Assembly (NCBI GenBank): GCA_002730555.1
Contig: PCAM01000028.1
Span: forward strand, 104,771-168,770
Direction of reading: 5' to 3'
DNA from: Chloroflexota bacterium
GTDB taxonomy: Bacteria; Chloroflexota; Dehalococcoidia; Lucifugimonadales; Lucifugimonadaceae
Length of the DNA stretch: 64,000 nt
Below the pieces are notes generated by a model. That model worked only from the letters and a program-made list of their open reading frames with translations, searched no databases and was not told the DNA's origin. Below are positions 7,981 through 17,391 of the stretch, piece by piece (within the stretch, counting starts at the first letter, position 1; the number at the start of each line of letters is the position of its first letter). The translations under genes and the position numbers were made by a program.

Positions 7981-8769
7981 TTATCGGAGGACGGCCGAGA
8001 CCCGGTCGGCCTTGTGGCCAAGCATCGTCAGAGCGTTGTTCGTTGTCGTCTCCATCACCTCCGCGACATCGATGCCCTTCAACTCGGCCAGCTTCGCAGC
8101 CACCATTGGCACATCCTTCGGCTCCGTCCACTTCTCGCGCTTCCCTTTGAATGGCTGCGGGTAGCAGTCAGTTTCGAGAACGATCCACTCAAGCGGGACT
8201 TCCCGGGCGACCTTCCCTAACTCCGGCAGTCGGAGCAGGGGCTTGGCCAGAGAGATGTAGCAGCCGAGTTCGATCACTGCGGCCGCTTCGTCATGGCTGC
8301 CCTGGAAGTAGTGCGCCGCACCGCCCAGGACCGAGACGCGCTCCTCTGTGAGCACCCGCAGCATGTCGGCGGTGGCGAAACGCATGTGGAACACAACCGG
8401 TAGTCCGGCCTCGTGGGCGATGCCGATCTGCGCCCGGAACGCGCGCTCCTGCATCGCCCTGTCCGGGGAGTGATCCTGGTGATCAAGCCCGACCTCGCTC
8501 ATCACCACCACCTGTTCGTTGCCCGCCATGAACCGTAGCTGGTCGAGGGCGTCGTTATCCAGTTCACCGGTAAGGTCTGATGGATGGACGCCCACGCCAG
8601 CGAACACGTTGTCGTACTCGCCAGCAAGCTCAAGGCCGCGGCGCGTGCTCTCCACCGTCACGCCGGCTGCGATGATCGCCCCGACCCCGGCATTGCGTGC
8701 GCGCTCAAACATCCCGGGCAGCTCGCCGGGCTCGTACTGGTCGAGATGCGTATGAAGATCGACGAACAA
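7981..8769 (-). CDS. TatD-family metal-dependent hydrolase
   Basis: TatD proteins are TIM-barrel two-metal hydrolases, many with 3'-5' exonuclease or deoxyribonuclease activity. In the 262-residue product the metal ligands are visible: VDLHTHLDQY at the N-terminus, MSEVGLDHQ, VVFHMRF and VLETDCYPQP. Length is normal. The start is TTG at 8769, giving MFVDLHTHLD with GGAAG shortly upstream. Some TatD relatives are lactonases or dihydropyrimidinase-like, so the substrate is left open. It is divergent from the binding-protein gene at 8921. Confidence 0.85.
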   Translation of the reverse strand: MFVDLHTHLDQYEPGELPGMFERARNAGVGAIIAAGVTVESTRRGLELAGEYDNVFAGVGVHPSDLTGELDNDALDQLRFMAGNEQVVVMSEVGLDHQDHSPDRAMQERAFRAQIGIAHEAGLPVVFHMRFATADMLRVLTEERVSVLGGAAHYFQGSHDEAAAVIELGCYISLAKPLLRLPELGKVAREVPLEWIVLETDCYPQPFKGKREKWTEPKDVPMVAAKLAELKGIDVAEVMETTTNNALTMLGHKADRVSAVLR

Positions 8770-8920
8770 CGTTGTCTTCCAGTTACTTTCCCTGCCGGAG
8801 GGGCGATTTGTATTCGGCCGGCGTGACGATAACGTCCCCGATCAGCACCGGACTGAAGAGGCGACGCGCCCGTGCGCTCCGTACACTGTTCAACAGCAAC
8901 CAATCGTAACCGCTCCCCCT

Positions 8921-10687
8921 TTGATTCATTTGCCGTCTACGCCACTTTCACGCGCCGGCCTCTCCGGCCAAATAACCCGCGTACATCGCGGGGTCACGCC
9001 GATGGCGGCGCTGACCGTTGTCTTGCTGGTGAGCCTCGCCTGCAGTTCATCCGACGATGGAGCATCTACGGCGACCACGGCAACTCCGATCACTTACTCC
9101 GCAACGCCGACCCCGGTCGTGACGCCGACGCCGACAACCGCGCCCGTCGCCACGGCCTCACCGTTGACTACCGCAACGCCGGTACTCCCGCCGGCCTCGG
9201 CCGGCGGGAGCGTGCTCAGGTTCTCGGTCCCAGAGGCTGGACCGCATTTCGATATCCACCGTGAGGTGTCGCCCGCCGTGTCCACTTGGGGCATCGGGTT
9301 GATCTACAGCCGTCTGTTCAGGAATGCGGACGCTGATTCCCCGGATCTGGTGGAGTGCGAGCTGTGTGAGAGCTGGGAGTTTGTCGATGGCGAGTTGTTG
9401 CGCATCACGCTCCGGGCTGACGTGTTCTGGCAGAAGATCGAGCCCCTGATCGGACGGCGTCTTGTGGCATCGGACGTGGCGTCCAGCCTAGAGCGACAGC
9501 GCGCGCCGGGGAGCCCGAACGGCGACTTGCTGACCGGGATAGGCGCCATAAACGTGATGGATGATCTGACGCTGGAGCTGGAGATCGACGGCCTGAACGC
9601 CGATCTTCTGCTGAACCTGGCGGACGGCCGAACACGCGTGGTCGCGCCCGAGGCGGTTGCCGTAAGTGGCGACCTGCTCAGGGGTCCGAACGTTGGCAGC
9701 GGACCTTGGATCTGGGTTGATACGAATTCGCAGACGGCTGCTTACGACCGCAATCCCGATTATTTTGAGGCCGGCGCGCCCGGGGTCGAGGCGCTTCGGA
9801 TTTCATACATTCCGCTGGCCAGCACGAGGCTCGCCGCATACCGCGTGGGACTTCTGGATTTCGTGGACATGACCGAGGTTGAAGCGGCGCAAACGCTCAA
9901 GAAGTTCCCCGATTCCTTCTCAAAACTGGTTGCCAGCCCCGGGGCGGGAGCGGAGATAGCGCTCAACGCCGCCGAGGCGCCGTTCGACTCACTGCTGTTC
10001 CGGCGCGCCGTATTCCGCGCGTTGGATCCGTGGGCCGACCTGACGAATATATGGGGCGGCGGGGGTGCGGTCACGCTCGGCATCCCCATGCCGCGCAACT
10101 CGTGGTTGCTCAGCGAGGACGCAATGCGCACGGCGTTTGCGGACGGCAACAGGGCGGCCGAGTTATCCTCCGAGTCCGGTGTGACGCCGGCCGGGCCGAT
10201 CGAGATAACGGTCGGGCAGTTCGGGGATGCCTACCTGTTGCAGGCCGGGCGGGTTGCGGACGCGCTGGCGACGCTGGGATTTGAGAGCACGATCCGTGAG
10301 GTGACGACGCGTGAATTTGCCGACGAAGTGTGGATCGGCGGCGATTACCAGGTGTTTGTGGGCGCGCAGGCGCCGGTGGACGGCGTGAGCGACGATCTGT
10401 TCTCGGTCCAGCACTCGGACGGGTTGTGGAACACGACAGGCTTTGCGTCCGACGAGCTCGACGGACTGATCCTGGCGCAGGCGGAGCAGATGGATCCGGC
10501 CGACCGAAGACGAACGCTTCTCGACGCCCAGTTCCGGATCCTGGAGGGCGCGCACCGGTTCACGGTGGCGGCGCGGGAGACGCACTGGCTAGCGCGTGAA
10601 TGGGTGAACGGTTTCGACCCTGACCCGAGGCGCGGCGAGAACGCCTGGATAGCACGGCTCACGCTAGGCGAGCACGAGGAAATCTAG
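8921..10687 (+). CDS. ABC-transporter substrate-binding lipoprotein, SBP family 5 (oligopeptide/nickel/glycoside type)
   Basis: The product carries a lipoprotein signal, LTVVLLVSLAC then SSSDD, followed by a Thr/Pro-rich linker (about residues 50-95) and a family 5 periplasmic-binding domain beginning GGSVLRFSVPEAGPHFD. Conserved pieces include LVECELCESWEFVD, DVASSLERQRAPG and GSGPWIWVD. It would sit on the outer face of the membrane and deliver peptides or other oligomers to a permease. No permease or ATPase genes are next to it, so it is an orphan here. The start is uncertain: TTG at 8921 gives basic residues before the hydrophobic core, while ATG at 9002 would leave almost none. Confidence 0.85.
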   Translation: MIHLPSTPLSRAGLSGQITRVHRGVTPMAALTVVLLVSLACSSSDDGASTATTATPITYSATPTPVVTPTPTTAPVATASPLTTATPVLPPASAGGSVLRFSVPEAGPHFDIHREVSPAVSTWGIGLIYSRLFRNADADSPDLVECELCESWEFVDGELLRITLRADVFWQKIEPLIGRRLVASDVASSLERQRAPGSPNGDLLTGIGAINVMDDLTLELEIDGLNADLLLNLADGRTRVVAPEAVAVSGDLLRGPNVGSGPWIWVDTNSQTAAYDRNPDYFEAGAPGVEALRISYIPLASTRLAAYRVGLLDFVDMTEVEAAQTLKKFPDSFSKLVASPGAGAEIALNAAEAPFDSLLFRRAVFRALDPWADLTNIWGGGGAVTLGIPMPRNSWLLSEDAMRTAFADGNRAAELSSESGVTPAGPIEITVGQFGDAYLLQAGRVADALATLGFESTIREVTTREFADEVWIGGDYQVFVGAQAPVDGVSDDLFSVQHSDGLWNTTGFASDELDGLILAQAEQMDPADRRRTLLDAQFRILEGAHRFTVAARETHWLAREWVNGFDPDPRRGENAWIARLTLGEHEEI

Positions 10688-10694
10688 CGGGCTC

Positions 10695-11438
10695 TTAGCC
10701 CCCGTTATCAGCCTTCCACTTTCGGAACTCGGCCGTGGTCTTCTCGTTGGGCGGGTAGTACTTGCCCGGGGACAGACCCTCGGCGTCCAGCCGGGCGCGG
10801 ATCCACTCCTCAAGCTCGTCGTACTCGATCGCCTTTTTAGCGATGTCGGCTGCGACTGCCCTCGGGACCACCACGACGCCGTCATCGTCCGCGTGCAGGT
10901 AATCGCCCGGCTGCACCAGGACGCCGTCGACCGCTACCGTGCCGTTGGTCTCGAAAGGAAATCCGAAGGTCGTCCCAAGGTTGGACGTCTGGTCGAGTCC
11001 GAAGAAAGCAGGGCCGTAGTCCTTCACCACGTGCATGTCCCGAACACCGCCGTCGCAGATCAACCCAGCGACGCCGCGTTGCTTGAGCCGGAGGAACTTC
11101 ACGTCCCCGCCGATCGACATCCGCTTGTCGCGCATCGATTCCATCACGATCACGTCACCCGGTCCGGCGGCTTCAAATGCAGCGTACTCCGGGGAGTCCT
11201 CTCCGGCCGGTTTCTGCGCCTCAACGTCGGCCCGGAACGGCACAAATCGGACCGTTACCGCCCGTCCGACCAAACGGCGGCCCGGGGTCAGATTCCTGAT
11301 GTTTGGCATGTACATGTAGTTGGGGGCGAAGCCGTTTTTGGCCAGCACGTCTAGGACGGCGGTCGAGTTGATGGCCGTAAGGCCTTCTATCAGGTCCTGA
11401 GTGAGTGTGGGAGCCGGGGTCGCCGGGTGGTTGGCCAT
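10695..11438 (-). CDS. RraA-like / HMG-aldolase family protein
   Basis: The 247-residue product has the RraA fold signature: AINSTAVLDVLAKNG, GRAVTVRFVP, GPGDVIVMES, the strand GVAGLICDGGVRDMHVVKD with the conserved GGxRD, and HADDDGVVVVPR. Family members are either regulators of RNase E or metal-dependent aldolases and decarboxylases acting on 4-hydroxy-4-methyl-2-oxoglutarate and oxaloacetate. In this catabolic setting the enzyme role is the likelier one. The ATG at 11438 follows GAGGA by six bases and is preferred to the upstream frame extension. It ends seven bases from the end of the convergent binding-protein gene. Confidence 0.82.
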   Translation of the reverse strand: MANHPATPAPTLTQDLIEGLTAINSTAVLDVLAKNGFAPNYMYMPNIRNLTPGRRLVGRAVTVRFVPFRADVEAQKPAGEDSPEYAAFEAAGPGDVIVMESMRDKRMSIGGDVKFLRLKQRGVAGLICDGGVRDMHVVKDYGPAFFGLDQTSNLGTTFGFPFETNGTVAVDGVLVQPGDYLHADDDGVVVVPRAVAADIAKKAIEYDELEEWIRARLDAEGLSPGKYYPPNEKTTAEFRKWKADNGG

Positions 11439-11527
11439 GGATGGTCCTCGGACGATAGGGCGTGTTGCCAATGGAGTTGGGCGCGACCGGATAAAACATT
11501 GCCAGCGTGACGGGATTGGAGCCGGAA

Positions 11528-12691
11528 TTATACGATCGTAGCGCCCGCCCGCGCCGGACTCAACGGTTCGATGTCGTACTCGGATGCGCCGTCAACAATC
11601 AGTCCGGCGATGGCTGCGCCGGTAACAGGTCCGTAGTGGATGCCTTCGCCCGAGTGCCCGGTCGCCAGGAAGACGTCATCCCAGCCGGGGACGCGCCCGA
11701 CGTAAGCCCGACCATCTGCCGATATGGGCCGAAGACACGCCGTCTGCCCGGAGATGTGCGCCGTCTCAACGCGGCTCGACAGGCGGGCGGCGTTGATCAG
11801 CAACTTATCGCGGGCGGCGGAGGTGGTCGAGCGGTCGAACCCGACGCATTCCCTTGAGGCCGCGACGATGGTGTCGCTCAGTCGCTTCCGGAGGATCGAA
11901 CTGCCGTGCTCGACGATGTTCAACCCGGCCTCAAGCTGCGGCCCTTCACTATCTCCGGGCGGCGCCAAGTAGACCAGCTCGCCTCGCTGTGGCGTGACGG
12001 GCACCGAGTGATCCAGCCACGCGGCGGCCTCACCGGACCAGGGACCCATCGCAATAACCACCGCTCCACCATAAACTTCCGAGCCGTCTTCAAGCCAAAC
12101 CCCGGAGGCCACGCCTTCGGACGACGAAATCAGCCCGATAACCTTCCCGGAGATCACGCGAGCGCCGCCCATCTCGGCGGCCTGAAGGGCGGATATCGTG
12201 AGGCGGTAGGAGTCGAGGGTCGGCTCGTTGTCGCTCCGAAGCGACCCTATGATCTCCGCCGTAATCCATGGGCTCAGCGAGCGTGCTTCCTCGCCCGACA
12301 GCCATTCCATCGGGACGCCTTCCGAAGCGCGCTGCGACTGGAATTCACGCAGCTCAGCGACCCCGGCCTCCGTGACGGCACAACGCAGATAAGGACCGGG
12401 TCGATACCCGTGGTCGATGCCGGTAAGCGCTGGAAGCGTCTCGGAAAGCTCGGCATGCAGACGCAGTGTGGCCGGTGAGAGGGCCAGCATCGCGGGGTCG
12501 TTCTCGTGCGAATACGGCGTCAGCCACCCGGCGGACGTGCCTGACGCGCCGCTCGCGATGCCGTCGGCCTCAATAACGATTGTGCTTAGCTCGCGCTGAG
12601 ACAGGTAATAAGCCGTCAAGCAGCCGATAATCCCACCGCCAACGATGAGGACGTCCGCTGAGTCTGATTTCGCCGTGTTGATGTTCGTCAT
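11528..12691 (-). CDS. FAD-dependent oxidoreductase, D-amino-acid dehydrogenase/glycine oxidase (DAO) family
   Basis: Flavoenzymes of this type oxidise amines or amino acids. The 387-residue product starts with the FAD dinucleotide fold VLIVGGGIIGCLTAYYLS, followed by IVIEADGIASGASGTSAGW, and later has the C-terminal FAD contact VGRVPGWDDVFLATGHSGEGI. The ATG at 12691 gives a short disordered lead. It is seven bases downstream of the first of three hydrolase paralogues on the same strand and is probably cotranscribed. The exact substrate is not readable. Confidence 0.87.
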   Translation of the reverse strand: MTNINTAKSDSADVLIVGGGIIGCLTAYYLSQRELSTIVIEADGIASGASGTSAGWLTPYSHENDPAMLALSPATLRLHAELSETLPALTGIDHGYRPGPYLRCAVTEAGVAELREFQSQRASEGVPMEWLSGEEARSLSPWITAEIIGSLRSDNEPTLDSYRLTISALQAAEMGGARVISGKVIGLISSSEGVASGVWLEDGSEVYGGAVVIAMGPWSGEAAAWLDHSVPVTPQRGELVYLAPPGDSEGPQLEAGLNIVEHGSSILRKRLSDTIVAASRECVGFDRSTTSAARDKLLINAARLSSRVETAHISGQTACLRPISADGRAYVGRVPGWDDVFLATGHSGEGIHYGPVTGAAIAGLIVDGASEYDIEPLSPARAGATIV

Positions 12692-12698
12692 TCCTGAT

Positions 12699-14690
12699 TC
12701 AGTCGGCGAACCAGTCCCAGAACTTTGACGCCTGAGACACCGACACCTCGATGTCCTCCTCGATCAAGTAACGCTCCGCAACAAGCGCCTCGCCCGCGGC
12801 GCGCACCCGCCCCAGGTACACGTTCTTGGAGGAGTAACGCTCCTCGATTGACAACCGTGGATCTCCCGCCATCTCGCGCTGTGCCTGTGTCGCCGCAAAC
12901 GGCACCGTCCCGCCCGCGAACACCAATAGCTGCGTCTCGCCGCCCACCGCCGGGTGGCGCAGCGTCCAGCCGGTCGTCGCCGCTATGGGAACAGCCACCT
13001 CAGGCAGCATTACGCCGGCGATCTCATTGCCGTCCACGTCCACTGCGGATACGAGCGAACCAAACACCTTGCCGACCCGCGGCGGGAAGGTCGTCACCTG
13101 CTCGCGTGACTCCATCAGCCCGAAATCACGTCGGCGCGGATCGGCGTGGTGTCCGGGGTAGTTCGCGCCCGGGATCTTGTTGAAAACCGTGGCCGGATGG
13201 GCTGTTGGAACCGCCGTGCCGTCGTCCAATCGTGGATGACGACTTGGTGGAGGCTCCACGCCGTCCACCACCCAGGCGTCCATATTGGCCAGACAGGCCC
13301 GCAACAGCGGCCTGTAATCGATGATGTTGCGCAGGTTCTGGGAGCGGTCCTGCCCCTCCTCCCCGGCAGCCGCGATATCGGTCGGCGGCCACATCCCGAG
13401 CCCGTGTTCCGTGCCCGTGAAGTGGTAGATGCGCGTGTTCGCCCCGGGGGCGACGTCCCGTCTCCCGTCCGGGTCGGTGTGGAGCAATGATGCATCTCCG
13501 CGGTGATACTCGGCGGAGGTGTTCGTGTAAAAGACCTTGATGTTGCTGCCGCGCCCGTCCAGCCGGGCGTGGAGCGAGCCGATCTCTTCGTTCTCCGGGT
13601 CCGTTGTCTGGACGCTGGCAAACGGGAAGAGCTGGGTCAGCATGTTGTTGCGGTCCTTGGAGTTCTGGCCGAAGCGCTGGTTGAACTCGCCCCGCATGCC
13701 ACCGGCCACGTTTGCGATCACACCATCCAGCGCCTCACGGCCGTCCTCGTCAAGGTTCAGGTCGTTGTAGACGTAAGTCCGCAAGTAGCGACCGGTCTGC
13801 GAGCGCCCGTATGCGTATGCGTGCTCGACCCCTGGAACCGGTGATTCCAGGGCTGACGTTCCGTGTTTGATCCACGAGGTAACATCCCGGAGGGCGGCGA
13901 AGCTGAGTCCAAGTACACGAGCGCCCACGGAGTTGTAGATGACCTGGTAGAGTCGGCCCTTCTCGAACAGATCCCTTGTGCAGATATAGTCGGGATCGGA
14001 GACGTACTCGCCGTCGTCGTCTATCCGTCCGAACCGCCAGGCGTCCCGGGCGATGGGCTGTGACTCACCGTCCGGCTCATCCCGCACCGACATCGATGCG
14101 CCGGGTTCGTCCATATCCGCAGCCGGGTAGGCCCGATGGCCCTTGTCCGAGAGAAGGAAGTTGTGAGTGTCGGTGGGCGACTGGAATTGCGAGTAGACGG
14201 CGCCTGTGATGGGCGATCCATCCGAGTTTACGCCGTCCGGGCCGTGCAGCGTGATCAGGGCCGGGTAGGCTGGCGCGTCCTTCTGCCAGCCGCATGCCAC
14301 GACCACGTAGCCGTGCCGCATGAGGTAGCCATCGCCGGCATCGACCTCGACGTCTATCGGCGTGTCTTCGTTGATGGTGGGGCGTGTCGCTCGATTGAAG
14401 TTGGGTAGGGCGACCCGATTTCCGCGGTTCACCACGTCCAGCATCATCCGGCCGCTGGCCTTGCTGCGGTCCACCGGGAGGATGATCGATACGTCCGCCG
14501 AGAACTCAACACGTCCATCGGCATTGCGGGGCGCCAGTTCAACGTCCGTGATGCGCTCGTTTGACGGGTGTTCGGGGTCGATATCGAAGTGCAGCGTGCC
14601 ACGCAACTCTTCGTACGGGCCGATATCGCCCCACGACTTTCCATCGGCCACGAGGCGGCTGAACTTCACATCGAAACGATTTACCGGCAT
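12699..14690 (-). CDS. Large alpha/beta-hydrolase domain protein (Abhydrolase_10-type), paralogue 1
   Basis: This uncharacterised ~665-residue family has an N-terminal beta-rich part and a C-terminal alpha/beta-hydrolase. The nucleophile elbow is AYGRSQTGRYL (Ser about residue 297). HRGDASLLHTDPDG and IYHFTGTEHGLGMWPPTD follow, with the likely catalytic His in the latter. No signal peptide is present, so it should be cytoplasmic. The ATG at 14690 (MPVNRFDVKF) starts the homology shared with the two copies at 15180-17183 and 17392-19386. An esterase or amidase-like reaction is inferred from the fold only. Confidence 0.85.
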   Translation of the reverse strand: MPVNRFDVKFSRLVADGKSWGDIGPYEELRGTLHFDIDPEHPSNERITDVELAPRNADGRVEFSADVSIILPVDRSKASGRMMLDVVNRGNRVALPNFNRATRPTINEDTPIDVEVDAGDGYLMRHGYVVVACGWQKDAPAYPALITLHGPDGVNSDGSPITGAVYSQFQSPTDTHNFLLSDKGHRAYPAADMDEPGASMSVRDEPDGESQPIARDAWRFGRIDDDGEYVSDPDYICTRDLFEKGRLYQVIYNSVGARVLGLSFAALRDVTSWIKHGTSALESPVPGVEHAYAYGRSQTGRYLRTYVYNDLNLDEDGREALDGVIANVAGGMRGEFNQRFGQNSKDRNNMLTQLFPFASVQTTDPENEEIGSLHARLDGRGSNIKVFYTNTSAEYHRGDASLLHTDPDGRRDVAPGANTRIYHFTGTEHGLGMWPPTDIAAAGEEGQDRSQNLRNIIDYRPLLRACLANMDAWVVDGVEPPPSRHPRLDDGTAVPTAHPATVFNKIPGANYPGHHADPRRRDFGLMESREQVTTFPPRVGKVFGSLVSAVDVDGNEIAGVMLPEVAVPIAATTGWTLRHPAVGGETQLLVFAGGTVPFAATQAQREMAGDPRLSIEERYSSKNVYLGRVRAAGEALVAERYLIEEDIEVSVSQASKFWDWFAD

Positions 14691-14847
14691 TTAGCGTTCC
14701 TTGTATACGCGGGCGTTGCGAGAACTGGTGGAATGTCGACCACAGAGTACGCCTTCACGGCGCATTTCGTACGCAGGCAAGGAACGGCGGGAGAGACGAC
14801 AATGACGGCGCACGGGTCGTGGGAACTGCCTGAGGAGGAATGGGAAG

Positions 14848-15204
14848 ATGGTGCGATTCGCGACACTGGCGGCGACCGGGTTTGTGCTGATCGCCTACGC
14901 TGCTCCGCTGGCCGATTGGAGCGCAGCGATCTGCATAGACCACCTGCCGACATTTACACGGGTGGCGCCGGACACAGAAGGCCGCATGTTAAACCACAAA
15001 AGCGTCGGCCGAGACGCCATGGTCGCCGTGTGCGCCGTCCTGGCCGATGAGGCCCTGATGAAAGAAGTGCGGACAAGGGCCGCCGAATGCAAACCTTATC
15101 CGGCCTGTTTTGCTAAAGCCATCGACGGTGACCCGTGTGGGCTGTATCGCTGGCGTGAAGTGGTGGCGGCCATTTGTTGTTACCCACCACGCCCGTTCGT
15201 GTAG
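14848..15204 (+). CDS. Small cysteine-containing protein with N-terminal hydrophobic segment, unidentified
   Basis: An ATG with GAGGAGG about ten bases upstream starts 118 codons with strong G/C preference at third positions. Residues 1-25 (MVRFATLAATGFVLIAYAAP) look like a signal peptide or membrane anchor. Six Cys follow, including one CC pair near the end. I do not recognise the family. The last 25 bases overlap the 3' end of the convergent hydrolase gene. It occupies the 489-base gap between hydrolase paralogues 1 and 2. It could be a chance frame, though the ribosome-binding site and codon bias favour a gene. Confidence 0.4.
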   Translation: MVRFATLAATGFVLIAYAAPLADWSAAICIDHLPTFTRVAPDTEGRMLNHKSVGRDAMVAVCAVLADEALMKEVRTRAAECKPYPACFAKAIDGDPCGLYRWREVVAAICCYPPRPFV

Positions 15205-17183
15205 TAGTCCCAGCGGATACCGGCGTGGGTGACGAGATCATCGATGTCTTCTGTTAGGACGTAACCTTCTCTTGCTACTGCGGTTGCGGATTCCCTGATC
15301 TGGGAGAGGTAGGCGCCTCGGGACGGGTAGCGTTCTCGTATTGAGGGGCGTGGGTCGCCCGACGCCTCTCGGGCTGCCCGGGTTTTGGCGAAAGGGATCG
15401 TTGCTCCCATGAATACGAATAGCTGGCGTTTGCCGCCGTTGTCGGGGTGGCGGAGGTTCCAGCCGGTGTGGGTGGCGAGCGGGACGGTGACCTCGGGCAT
15501 TCGGATTCCGGCGATTTCGTTGCCGTCGGCGTCCACTGCGGATACCAGAGAGCCGAAAGGCTTTCCGGGGATCGCCGGTAGGGTGTGCGTCTGGTTGATG
15601 TTCGGGTCGGCGCCGAAGTCGAGCCGACGTGGCAGGGCGTAGCGGTCCGGGACGTGCGCTCCCGGGATTCGATCAAACACCGGCGCAAGCTCCGCCGGCG
15701 GGACGGCGCTGCCATCGTCCAATCGAGGGTGCTTGCTCGGCGGCGCGGCCACACTCTCCGTTACCCAACGATCCAGATTCACCAGCGCTCCACGCAGCGC
15801 AGGCGAGTAGTCGATCTCGTTCAGCGAGTTCTGGCCAGCCTCTCCGATCATGTCGTTCCGGTTGGTCGGCGGCCACACTCCCAAGCCGTGCTGCGTGCCG
15901 CCGAAGTGGTAGATCCGCACGTTCTCCCCGTGCTCGACGTCCCGCGTGCCGTCGGGGTTGGTATGCAACAAAGACGCATCGCCGCGGTGGTACTCGGCCG
16001 ATGAGTTCGTGAAGAACACACGGGTGTTGGAGCCCCGGGCTTCGAACCGGCTCAAAAGCGCGCCGGTCTCCTCCGTCTCGGGATCTACCTCCGGTTCGTC
16101 CGTGAACGGGAACATGTGGACCATCATGTTGTTGCGGTCCTTGGAGTTCTGGCCAAAGCGCTGATTGAACTCGCCCCGCATGCCGCCGGCCACATTGGAG
16201 ATGATGCCGTCCAAAGCCTCACGCCCCTCCTCGTCCTGGTTCAGGTCGTCGTAGATGAAGGTCCGCATCATGCGTCCGGTCTGCGAGATGCCGTACGAGA
16301 AGGCGTGTTCGATGTTCCCGGCCAGCGGGTTGTCGTCTTCCAAACCACCATGCTTCACCCAGCTTGTGCAGTCGCGCAGTGCGGCAAATCCCAAACCGAG
16401 GACGCGTGCGCCGGTGGTCGTGTACGCCACCTGGTAGAGTCGCCCCTTCTCAAATCCACCGTCCAGCGAGATGTAGTCGGGATCGGCGACGTACTCGCCT
16501 GAGTCATCGATCCGGCCAAAGCGCCAGCGGCCACGATCAATGGTCTCCGGAGGCAGGTCCGGCATGTCCCGGACCGTCAGGACGGCTCCGGGTTCGTTCA
16601 TGTCGACCGCCGAGTACGGTCGGTGGTCACGGTCGGACAGCATCATGCTCGGGACATCGACGCCGCGCTGGAGTTGCGACCAGATGCGGCCGGTGATGGG
16701 CGAGCCGTCCGGGTTGGCGGCGTCTTGCGATCGCATGCCGATCAAGCCCTCGAACGGCGGGAGGTCGTTCTGCCAGCCGCAGGAGATGACGGCATAACCG
16801 TGGCGCATCAGGAAGCCGTTGCCGGGATCGATCTCCGGGTTTGGCTCCTCGCTGTGGACGCCGCCAAAAAGCGGGCGCGAGCCCAGGTTGAACATGGGGA
16901 CAGACACGCGATTGCCGCGGTTCACGACGTCGAGCAGCATCCGACCGTTGCCATGGGATGGGTCCACGGGCGCAACGATCGCGAGGTCCGACTCGAACTC
17001 CACCAGCCCCTTAGAGTTACGGGGCGCCAGCTTCAGGTCTGTGATCCGCTCATTGGCCGGGTGCTCGGGGTCGATGGCGAACTTCACGACGCCTTTGATC
17101 TCTTCATAAGCGCCTGCATCGCCGAACTCGCGTCCGTTGTTGACGGGTCGCCGGAGAGTGATCTTGAAGCCGGTTACTGGCAT
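15180..17183 (-). CDS. Large alpha/beta-hydrolase domain protein (Abhydrolase_10-type), paralogue 2
   Basis: This is a 667-residue relative of the products on either side. The nucleophile elbow reads FSYGISQTGRMMRTF, the linker MRGEFNQRFGQNSKDRNNM is nearly identical to paralogue 1, and IYHFGGTQHGLGVWPPT holds the candidate His. The ATG at 17183 gives MPVTGFKITLRRP, aligned with the other copies. The open frame upstream of it translates an intergenic hairpin repeat (17250-17268) and is rejected. Between this gene and paralogue 1 sits a small plus-strand frame, so the three hydrolases may not form one transcript. Confidence 0.85.
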   Translation of the reverse strand: MPVTGFKITLRRPVNNGREFGDAGAYEEIKGVVKFAIDPEHPANERITDLKLAPRNSKGLVEFESDLAIVAPVDPSHGNGRMLLDVVNRGNRVSVPMFNLGSRPLFGGVHSEEPNPEIDPGNGFLMRHGYAVISCGWQNDLPPFEGLIGMRSQDAANPDGSPITGRIWSQLQRGVDVPSMMLSDRDHRPYSAVDMNEPGAVLTVRDMPDLPPETIDRGRWRFGRIDDSGEYVADPDYISLDGGFEKGRLYQVAYTTTGARVLGLGFAALRDCTSWVKHGGLEDDNPLAGNIEHAFSYGISQTGRMMRTFIYDDLNQDEEGREALDGIISNVAGGMRGEFNQRFGQNSKDRNNMMVHMFPFTDEPEVDPETEETGALLSRFEARGSNTRVFFTNSSAEYHRGDASLLHTNPDGTRDVEHGENVRIYHFGGTQHGLGVWPPTNRNDMIGEAGQNSLNEIDYSPALRGALVNLDRWVTESVAAPPSKHPRLDDGSAVPPAELAPVFDRIPGAHVPDRYALPRRLDFGADPNINQTHTLPAIPGKPFGSLVSAVDADGNEIAGIRMPEVTVPLATHTGWNLRHPDNGGKRQLFVFMGATIPFAKTRAAREASGDPRPSIRERYPSRGAYLSQIRESATAVAREGYVLTEDIDDLVTHAGIRWDYYTNGRGG

Positions 17184-17249
17184 TTGTTTTCTTTCGTGTT
17201 TGGGGCTATCGGATGTTGGTCGCGGAACGAACTTCTCCCTCATTCCAAG

Positions 17250-17268
17250 CCTCTCCCGCTGGGAGAGG
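17250..17268. repeat. CTCTCCC/GGGAGAG intergenic hairpin
   Basis: CCTCTCCC-GCT-GGGAGAGG is a perfect eight-base-pair hairpin, followed at 17281-17300 by a related imperfect one (cccctctt...cggagggg). The same design recurs at 23513-23533 and 26060-26080. It lies between hydrolase paralogues 3 and 2. Confidence 0.5.
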
Positions 17269-17391
17269 GACTCCATGTTGCCCCTCTTAATTCGGAGGGG
17301 GGTCGTTCTCACACTGCTTGGCGTAGGGGAGGGCAGCGGCCCGCCCTTGCGGGGTGTTCGAACCGGGAGACGCTGGATGGTTAGTCTCGCT

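Noticed and set aside
11527..11532. TATAAT on the minus strand near the RraA-like gene
   Set aside because: There is no -35-like sequence at the right distance and it overlaps the last codons of the upstream gene.
17184..17312. 43-residue N-terminal extension of hydrolase paralogue 2
   Set aside because: It translates an intergenic hairpin repeat (SLSQRERLGMRE) and lacks similarity to the other paralogues.
17346..17365. ttcgaa-containing stretch resembling a tRNA T-loop
   Set aside because: No acceptor, anticodon or D stem can be formed around it.
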